From assembly GCA_030589965.1 (NCBI GenBank), contig JAUUZM010000006.1, positions 1-20,332 on the forward strand: DNA of 20,332 bases, in the 5' to 3' direction. This DNA comes from Bacteroides sp. GTDB lineage: Bacteria; Bacteroidota; Bacteroidia; Bacteroidales; SM23-62. The notes under the pieces were generated by a model, which was not told the origin of the DNA, ran no database searches, and worked only from the letters and a program-made list of their open reading frames with translations. Positions within the stretch are counted from its first letter, which is position 1; each line of letters starts with the position of its first letter. A program made the translations under genes and the position numbers. This document shows positions 14,948 to 20,332 of the stretch, in pieces.

Positions 14948-15082
14948 TTATGAAAACGTCCCCTTATTTGTCAGATCAGTTAGGATTAATTGATACAGTT
15001 CATGCCTGGTATTTGGGAATTTTACAGTGAAACTTGTATTTGCAGGATTCGGATACATTCTGAATTGGATTATATTTCTCAT
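14948..15082 (-). pseudogene. remnant of a T9SS C-terminal sorting domain
   Basis: A 44-codon open frame reads ...QFRMYPNPANTSFTVKFPN, then ELYQLILTDLTNK and a stop. It is the first half of a type A sorting domain, without the terminal LPxGxYxxxxxxG and basic end. Nucleotides 14961-15070 align without gaps to 19452-19561 of the metallophosphatase gene, with 15 mismatches in the 100 bases 14971-15070 (about 85% identity by my count). Similarity ends abruptly on both sides. There is no catalytic domain or signal peptide, so it is a fragment of a duplicated gene or a copied domain. Its ATG lies directly against the end of the M19 gene. Confidence 0.75.
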
Positions 15083-16492
15083 TCAAAAAAATCGCTGTAA
15101 GAACTGAACGGAATTGTTAAGAAAAAAGCGATCTGTCAGCTCTTCAGGTCTGATAGACTTGTTTTCATGGAGTTTCAGAGAATTTGGATTTTTAAGATAT
15201 TGATTGGCCCTATTTCGTATACCTTCGTACAGGGTTGAAAAATATTCAGCCGTCCAAACTCCAGGTAAAGGATCAATGGTCCCATCGTAATCGCTACCAA
15301 CACAGGCAGTTCCCCATCCAAAAATTTCACTTTTGTCCAGTACCTCCGCAATGTAACGTATCTGGTTCCATATCAAATCCGCTGCTATGGCTACATCTCT
15401 ATTACTAAACAATGATCTCAGATGCTTTTTAACCAATTTACTATTTGCAATTCGACGTGTATCAAACTGAATTGCAAACAAGCCACCCGATTCTCCAATA
15501 ATTACAATTTCTTCATCAAAAAAATTGATGTCAGACTCGTAAAATCCAAAGGATAGATTTTTGTCAGACAGATTATTGATAGATAATCCATTTACTGCTC
15601 CATGACTAACAATGGTTGGAGGCATACAGCTTTTATAATCATTTTCCAGGATATCGAAATACTCCTTCCTTGAATTGAAACTCATATGCTTTATATCCAC
15701 AAAAATTGGCTTACCATTTGCGCTGGACAACAGTTCATGCAATACTTTTTTTCCAAGCTCAGTAAAGCCGGTATTTACCCCCTTGGACTGGTCGACGAAT
15801 TTCTTAATGGGTTCCAGGCTACGTGCGTGGCCACAAAAGTCATTGCTAAAGTTGTGGGCAAAAGTTATAAAAAGAGGCGGGAACTCCCAATGCTTTACCT
15901 TCCGGATATTATTAATGATTTCGTTTTCTGAGGTTGATCTACCATATTCACTTAGTCCTGAATTAAAAACATGAGCTCCTTCAATGGTCATAACAACAGC
16001 AATTTCATTTCCTGTTTCCATTGACTCGTTTGCATTCTTGTAGCTGGCTGCCAGTTTCCATCGGTATTCTTGTCCATTGATATGGTATGATTTTTCGCTG
16101 TCAACAAAAAAACGATACTCCTTTTCCAGGTCTTCGAAATAGTTAGTATGATTCTGTAGGTTCCTGACTCGGTGGTAACCAATTCCAGTAATCTTATCAC
16201 TTAACCAGGCAGACAATGGCCCCTTCCCTGCTGAATTGATAAAAAACCCTTTCTCAAAAGGATAAAGTGAAGCAAATATAATCCTGGCGCCTCCTTTACT
16301 TAATGTTGTAAAATCGGATTGAGAAAATCTGGTGATCCCTGAAATAATGTTTAGCAGTTTAGTGAAAAATCCTGGTGGTTGGTAATGCCAGACATTCTGT
16401 TTATTTCCAGGATTACCCTTATCAAAAGAGTGTCCGTAAGTTTTTAGATTGGGATGACAGTGAAGATCGGCATATCCGAATTTTTTATTCAT
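15083..16492 (-). CDS. M19 (membrane dipeptidase-like) metallo-amidohydrolase
   Basis: A 469-residue enzyme resembling peptidase family M19 (renal dipeptidase). Visible metal-site motifs, numbered from the ATG at 16492: YADLHCHPN (His11, His13), TIEGAH (Glu171, the bridging carboxylate position), ITFAHN (His213), FVDIKHMS (His269) and GSDYDG (Asp401), plus VSHGAVNG. Canonical M19 begins with HxD; here it is HxH, as in many other amidohydrolases. It is longer than usual M19 enzymes (about 330-400). There is no signal peptide, so it is probably cytosolic. An upstream ATG at 16531 would overlap the desaturase by 20 bp; I prefer 16492 because the conserved fold begins at MNKKFGYADLH. It is last in an operon with an ABC exporter and a desaturase. 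The substrate could be a dipeptide, an N-acyl amino acid or a lactone; none is proven. Confidence 0.82.
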   Translation of the reverse strand: MNKKFGYADLHCHPNLKTYGHSFDKGNPGNKQNVWHYQPPGFFTKLLNIISGITRFSQSDFTTLSKGGARIIFASLYPFEKGFFINSAGKGPLSAWLSDKITGIGYHRVRNLQNHTNYFEDLEKEYRFFVDSEKSYHINGQEYRWKLAASYKNANESMETGNEIAVVMTIEGAHVFNSGLSEYGRSTSENEIINNIRKVKHWEFPPLFITFAHNFSNDFCGHARSLEPIKKFVDQSKGVNTGFTELGKKVLHELLSSANGKPIFVDIKHMSFNSRKEYFDILENDYKSCMPPTIVSHGAVNGLSINNLSDKNLSFGFYESDINFFDEEIVIIGESGGLFAIQFDTRRIANSKLVKKHLRSLFSNRDVAIAADLIWNQIRYIAEVLDKSEIFGWGTACVGSDYDGTIDPLPGVWTAEYFSTLYEGIRNRANQYLKNPNSLKLHENKSIRPEELTDRFFLNNSVQFLQRFF

Positions 16493-16511
16493 AAGATGAG
16501 GAATAAATACT

Positions 16512-17597
16512 CTAGTCAGGCCTGATGGCATTTCCTCTGATGAGTTGATAGTGTTTTTTAAATGAAGTGCCTAAGGGATAAGATCTGTATGGTAAATCAT
16601 TTTCTTGCAAAAAAGTTTTTACAAGCTGAGTCACTTCAGGAGCATATACACTACTTATTCTGGGAAACAGATGATGTGCCAGGTGATAGTTAAAATTTCC
16701 CATTACATTCCGAATAAACCAATTGGTATTGCTTATGTCATTTGTAGTAATAAGCTGATGACGTAACCATGAAATTGAAATATTTCCGTTATCATCCATA
16801 ACAGGAAACTCATTATCATAATTAACATGGGGAGTCAGTAAAATAACCATTGCAAGAATACTTCCTGAAAACGTTAATAGCAAAAATCCTATTAGCACCT
16901 GTATGATTGAAAAATCTGTTATTGTCCAAGGCACAATTAATATCATTAAAAGGTAAACAGATTTGAACAGGAATAATTTAAGGTATTCGACCTTTGGGAT
17001 CTCATATGCTTTGCGAATTACCCTGTTGTGAGAAAAGTAATCACGGAAGTCTCGAACCAGCAACCAGTTCAGAAAAAACAGAGGGTATAATACAAACACA
17101 TATCTGTGTTGATATCGTTGGAATTTTTTTATTCCCTCATGGGGAAATATAGCAATGGGTCCTTTCTGCTCCACATCAGCATCCCATCCATTCATATTTG
17201 GATAGCGATGATGAAGCTTTAGATGTCGTTGTTGCCATATATAGCTATTTGCGCCAAGCAGGTCGAACAGATAATACGCCAATGAATTATGTCGTGGTGA
17301 TTTAAAAATGTTCCCATGGCAAAGTTCATGAATAAGGTTACTAAAAATTATAACTACCATTAGGCCCATCAAGGAATATAGAAGATAGAAGAACCATATA
17401 TGATTTGTATAGAAAAGTAGAGTGCCATACAAACCAAGGTAAATAACAGGTAAAATAAACAGCTTAATCTTAAGGTAATTAATCCTGGAGGGTTTTAACT
17501 GCTTAACTTCTTCATTTACCAGCTTATAAAGCTTATTTAACAAAACCTTATCCCTGTCAATGTTCTTATGTTGCGGTAGGATTTCCTTAGGGATCAT
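16512..17597 (-). CDS. membrane fatty-acyl desaturase
   Basis: A 361-residue di-iron integral-membrane desaturase of the FA_desaturase family. All three histidine boxes are intact: HELCH (90-94), HLKLHH (125-130) and HLAHH (305-309). Hydrophobic helix pairs lie around 47-63, 66-88, 203-222 and 228-255. By family knowledge it introduces a double bond into an acyl chain using O2 and an electron donor. There is no fused cytochrome b5 or ferredoxin domain. The box pattern fits the acyl-CoA/lipid front-end-type group, but regiochemistry cannot be read. It lies 46 bp after the ABC permease and just before the M19 gene, so it is probably co-expressed with both. The need for oxygen suggests an aerobic or microaerobic lifestyle. 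Confidence 0.9.
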   Translation of the reverse strand: MIPKEILPQHKNIDRDKVLLNKLYKLVNEEVKQLKPSRINYLKIKLFILPVIYLGLYGTLLFYTNHIWFFYLLYSLMGLMVVIIFSNLIHELCHGNIFKSPRHNSLAYYLFDLLGANSYIWQQRHLKLHHRYPNMNGWDADVEQKGPIAIFPHEGIKKFQRYQHRYVFVLYPLFFLNWLLVRDFRDYFSHNRVIRKAYEIPKVEYLKLFLFKSVYLLMILIVPWTITDFSIIQVLIGFLLLTFSGSILAMVILLTPHVNYDNEFPVMDDNGNISISWLRHQLITTNDISNTNWFIRNVMGNFNYHLAHHLFPRISSVYAPEVTQLVKTFLQENDLPYRSYPLGTSFKKHYQLIRGNAIRPD

Positions 17598-17643
17598 TTC
17601 TTATTCATTCTTAAAATTGTAAAACAAGTTTCTTCTCCTGACA

Positions 17644-18444
17644 TTAATTAAAAGTAATATATCCTCTGATTCGCCCTTTTATTCTATACCAAAAAGCAAT
17701 CATGGCTCCCGTAAAAAACACCAAGGCATATAGGATTGATCCCCATAATGCTTTCAGAGGAAACTCATTGGTAAATGCACCTGCATTGGCCATTTGTGTC
17801 GGAAAAAACCCAGGCATATTTTTAATTACCTCTTGATTGGTACTTTCACTAAAGTACATAGGATTTTGTAACCATCCAATATCCACATTAGCTACTAATA
17901 TGATCAGAAATATTCCTTCCAGTTCATGTTTTGAAATGGATCCTATAAATAAGCCGAAACAGCTATAAATCAAACCAGCAAGAAAAAATCCTGTTAGAAG
18001 TCTGCTGAAATACATTGGATTCAAAAAAGGCAATATAATTAAGCCTTCATAAAGAGCTATAGATAAAATAATTGCCATTAATACAATCATTTTACCAGCA
18101 ATGATTTCAAGTGGTTGATAACCACAATTTGCTAAACGTTGATCCTCTGCTACCCGCTTAAAAACCAGGTTAAAAGCTAAAAAACTGGTTAGAAAGGACA
18201 CTGCAGCACATCCCATAAATACAAATGAAAGCGCCTGGCGGCTGATCATTCTTACCGTTTCATCTGAAAATATTCCAAATACGACAGGATCTTCTTTCTC
18301 AGATGTGACAATTAAAATAACTACGTTGAACAAAATCGGTACGATAAATAATATCAATAGTGTTACCCGGCGACGCATTAAATCTTTAAATAGCAGTTTT
18401 GCCAAAAGCAATATTCTGTTACGCTCTTTATTTAGTTTCTTCAT
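17644..18444 (-). CDS. ABC-2 type transporter permease
   Basis: A 266-residue inner-membrane protein with about six helices (LLILFIVPILFNVVILIV, SFVFMGCAAVSFLTSFLAF, MIVLMAIILSIALYEGLIIL, LLTGFFLAGLIYSCFGLFIG, GIFLIILVANVDIGWL, SILYALVFFTGAMIAFWY). The layout fits an ABC-2 export permease: a basic cytosolic start, a coupling segment FKRVAEDQRLANCGYQPLEIIAGK after helix 2, and an extracytoplasmic loop between the last helices. It overlaps the ATPase gene by 17 bp. Such half-size pairs usually work as (permease)2(ATPase)2 exporters of lipids, antibiotics or glycans. The partner desaturase suggests a lipid-like cargo, which is inference. Confidence 0.85.
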   Translation of the reverse strand: MKKLNKERNRILLLAKLLFKDLMRRRVTLLILFIVPILFNVVILIVTSEKEDPVVFGIFSDETVRMISRQALSFVFMGCAAVSFLTSFLAFNLVFKRVAEDQRLANCGYQPLEIIAGKMIVLMAIILSIALYEGLIILPFLNPMYFSRLLTGFFLAGLIYSCFGLFIGSISKHELEGIFLIILVANVDIGWLQNPMYFSESTNQEVIKNMPGFFPTQMANAGAFTNEFPLKALWGSILYALVFFTGAMIAFWYRIKGRIRGYITFN

Positions 18445-19051
18445 GAATGATTCCTCGATTCAATTTATATATGGAACTAAAATGATGTTTATCATAAACC
18501 AGATGTGATACCATAATTATGCATTTTCCTCTGCTTACAGCAAGGTTGGCATATTTTAAAAATTCTTTATAGGTCTCATAATCAAATCCTGCATAAGGTT
18601 CGTCCAGCAGCAATAGGATTGGATCGTGCAGTAATGATAGGGATAGATTGAGTTTTTGCCGGGTTCCCCCACTTAATTGATGTATTTTAAAGTTATAATA
18701 ATCCTCAAATGCAAAAATCTCCATTAGCTCCTTACTGTTGGTTGAGATACTTGTCCTTGACATTCCATAAGCTGCGCCAAATAATTGAAAATGTTCCTCT
18801 ACAGTAAGGTAATTATAAAGCAGGTATTGTTGTGGGCAATAGCCCATTTTTCCTATTCGTGAAATTAATCCATGATCAGGTTTTAAAAATCCAGCAATGA
18901 TTTTTAATAATGTACTTTTCCCACTGCCATTTTCCCCAACGATACAAATAAGTTCACCTTTTTTTGCCTCTATCTTGCCACCCTGCAATACCACCTTTTT
19001 CCCATAGGATTTACGTACATTTTCAACTGAAATTACAAGTCGGTTAATCAT
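18428..19051 (-). CDS. ABC transporter ATP-binding protein
   Basis: A compact 207-residue nucleotide-binding domain with every motif: Walker A GENGSGKST (39-47), Q-loop GYCPQQ (70-75), signature LSGGT (126-130), Walker B LLLLDEP (146-152) with catalytic Glu151, D-loop AGFD, and H-loop His183 in MVSHLVYD. It belongs to the CcmA-like exporter group that pairs with ABC-2 permeases. It is the first gene of the operon ATPase-permease-desaturase-M19. There is no C-terminal extension such as the carbohydrate-binding domain of Wzt, so the cargo is not recognised by this subunit in an obvious way. Confidence 0.95.
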   Translation of the reverse strand: MINRLVISVENVRKSYGKKVVLQGGKIEAKKGELICIVGENGSGKSTLLKIIAGFLKPDHGLISRIGKMGYCPQQYLLYNYLTVEEHFQLFGAAYGMSRTSISTNSKELMEIFAFEDYYNFKIHQLSGGTRQKLNLSLSLLHDPILLLLDEPYAGFDYETYKEFLKYANLAVSRGKCIIMVSHLVYDKHHFSSIYKLNRGIIHEETK

Positions 19052-19324
19052 GATAGAGCTTACTGAAAATGATTAAGACGATATAACCAATCATATTATG
19101 AATCAAAAAATAATTCTACTTAACTAATAGTCTTCTAGCTAATTCCATTTAAAGTTAAAAGATACTCTTTACAATCAAAATTATCCTCTTGGATCACTCA
19201 GGAGGAATTTCGCATGGAAAGTACACCATGCTGAACCAAAATAGATATTGTGATAAGTAATTAATGAAAGAATTGACTGAAACTTCATTATCCGAAAAGG
19301 GTGAGTCTTCAAAATAAACCTGAT
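19052..19324. other. AT-rich intergenic region, no gene found
   Basis: A 273-bp gap between the metallophosphatase stop and the ABC operon. It should hold the operon promoter, but I see no pair of elements at the right spacing. A -7-like TAATTTTG (minus, 19176-19183) has no TTG at 18-21 bases. A chance AGGAGGA followed by ATG on the plus strand leads only to a five-codon frame. Confidence 0.5.
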
Positions 19325-19336
19325 TTAATCAATCAG
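19309..19336 (-). terminator. weak terminator-like hairpin at the metallophosphatase stop
   Basis: On the minus strand CTGATT-N5-AATCAG forms a 6-bp AT-rich stem that includes the stop codon, followed by GGTTTATTTTG. The stem is short, so the call is tentative. Confidence 0.3.
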
Positions 19337-20332
19337 AATCTTGCCCCTATAGATCTTAGGACCCTTCATCTCTATTAAATACAATCCACCTGGCAATCCC
19401 CCTCGGGAAACCTCTACCTGATCATCCTGGATGTTATTTATAACCCTTAGAACCTTACCTGTCAGATCAGTCAGGATTAATTGATACACTTCATACTCGA
19501 TGTTCGGGAATTTTACTGTGAATCTTGAATTTGCAGGATTCGGATAGATTCTAAAATCGATTGCGATATTATTTATAAATCCCGTCGGGAGAGATGGACT
19601 TTCAGTCAATGTATCCAATTCACTTAATGGAACAAATTCATAATTAAGTATGTGCTCTTGAGGTAAATGAGTGAATACCACTACAAAGTTATTTGTATCA
19701 GGAAATGTCCCTACCATACCCGAGGCAATAAACTGAATGCTGTCTTCAATAGAATATTCAATATTAATATCCGTACGATCACCTGCAATGCAATATACTT
19801 GAATCCCTTTATTTTTAACTATTTGTAGTTCCGGATACACTTCATCGAAAAAGTTAGAGGAGCTTAAATTTTTTGAACTTGCTGCCACAGAATCTTTTAG
19901 ATGTGCCAGATCCGGGTTGTTGGCCATCCAGAGTATTCTGTGATGAATGAGCACTAAATAATCTGAGTGTTTGATTGTATCTGCTACAGCTTTTATTAAA
20001 TCAAGTTGAGAACCGGAAATATCAGGCTTGCTTAATTCTGTATCCAATACAATAAAAGTGATATTGTTGCTGCTAAAACTATAGTACCTGTCTTTTTGGG
20101 TATATGAAAGAAGGCGGGACACATTATCCAGATCATGGTTCCCTATCGCCAGATGAGTATTCGTACCACCGAGATTAAAAATAGAATCACAATATTCTAA
20201 TGTGCTGATTTCCTCAGATGTATTCCATGTTAAATCGCCTCCAAGCAAGAGTAACTCAAATTTCGAATAATCTAATTTCTCCACAGTTTTAAGAACATAC
20301 TCATGGTCCCTGTCATCGTATCTTGGATGCCC
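19325..20332 (-). CDS. T9SS-secreted calcineurin-like metallophosphatase (5' end outside window)
   Basis: The frame runs off the right edge: 16 codons (GHPRYDDRDHEYVLKT) precede the GTG at 20284, so the true start is outside. Visible metallophosphoesterase motifs are LLLLGGDLTW, IGNHDLDN and LVLIHHRILW. The first motif (DxH) would lie just beyond the window. The last family motif, normally GHxH, reads AGDRTDIN here. After a short linker, the last ~80 residues are a type A T9SS sorting domain (IYPNPANSRFTVKFPN, VYQLILTDLTGKVLRV, GLPGGLYLIEM, IYRGKILID). The enzyme would therefore be exported across the outer membrane and act on extracellular phosphoesters; the substrate is unknown. Part of its sorting domain is duplicated as a remnant at 14948-15082. 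Confidence 0.88.
   Translation of the reverse strand, partial: GHPRYDDRDHEYVLKTVEKLDYSKFELLLLGGDLTWNTSEEISTLEYCDSIFNLGGTNTHLAIGNHDLDNVSRLLSYTQKDRYYSFSSNNITFIVLDTELSKPDISGSQLDLIKAVADTIKHSDYLVLIHHRILWMANNPDLAHLKDSVAASSKNLSSSNFFDEVYPELQIVKNKGIQVYCIAGDRTDINIEYSIEDSIQFIASGMVGTFPDTNNFVVVFTHLPQEHILNYEFVPLSELDTLTESPSLPTGFINNIAIDFRIYPNPANSRFTVKFPNIEYEVYQLILTDLTGKVLRVINNIQDDQVEVSRGGLPGGLYLIEMKGPKIYRGKILID

Noticed and set aside
14887..15030. Plus-strand 47-codon frame with a CPYC motif (MVLHCPYCEDLNH...)
   Set aside because: Its second half is simply the antisense of the T9SS sorting-domain remnant, and no promoter or homologous gene is recognisable. CPYC is probably chance.
19199..19233. AGGAGGA followed by ATG on the plus strand
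   Set aside because: The frame ends after five codons, and Shine-Dalgarno sites are not typical of Bacteroidota.
1..20332. CRISPR arrays, insertion sequences, toxin-antitoxin pairs or phage genes
   Set aside because: No regularly spaced repeats, transposase or integrase motifs, or typical small paired genes were seen.

Overview
The window comes from a member of the Bacteroidota, probably a free-living or anaerobic Bacteroidales/Marinilabiliales-type bacterium; the genus cannot be told from this stretch. The evidence is: two proteins ending in type IX secretion (T9SS) sorting domains, the Bacteroidota-type alternative GlmU, a cysteine-free type B ribosomal protein L31, promoters of the form TTG-N18..20-TAnnTTTG, and almost no Shine-Dalgarno sequences.

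Left part (1-8962). A T9SS-exported surface protein, cut by the window edge, runs rightwards and overlaps the 3' end of lon. Everything else up to 8962 is on the minus strand: lon, an alternative glmU, rpmE2 (with a clear promoter and terminator), and a tight three-gene operon of a Bax inhibitor-1 membrane protein, a class V PLP enzyme and a GNAT-fold protein resembling YghO/bacterial ceramide synthase.

Middle part (8963-14017). A plus-strand surface-glycan module holds a GT4 glycosyltransferase, a small-molecule methyltransferase, a Wzx-type flippase and a second GT4 enzyme that is a paralogue of the first. The last three overlap and are probably translated together. The first gene has a promoter-like sequence with a perfect inverted repeat inside it. 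No chain polymerase or initiating transferase is present, so this is part of a larger or dispersed system. tRNA-His follows, with its own promoter and terminator.

Right part (14018-20332). To the right of the tRNA the DNA is visibly richer in A+T and all genes are on the minus strand. An ABC exporter (ATPase and permease), a membrane fatty-acyl desaturase and a long M19-family amidohydrolase form an apparent four-gene operon. A remnant of a T9SS sorting domain lies just downstream, closely matching the sorting domain of the metallophosphatase at the right edge of the window. A small outer-membrane beta-barrel gene lies between the remnant and the tRNA. The most interesting unexplained units are the exporter-desaturase-M19 operon, the BI-1/class V PLP/ceramide-synthase-like operon and the orphan sorting-domain fragment.
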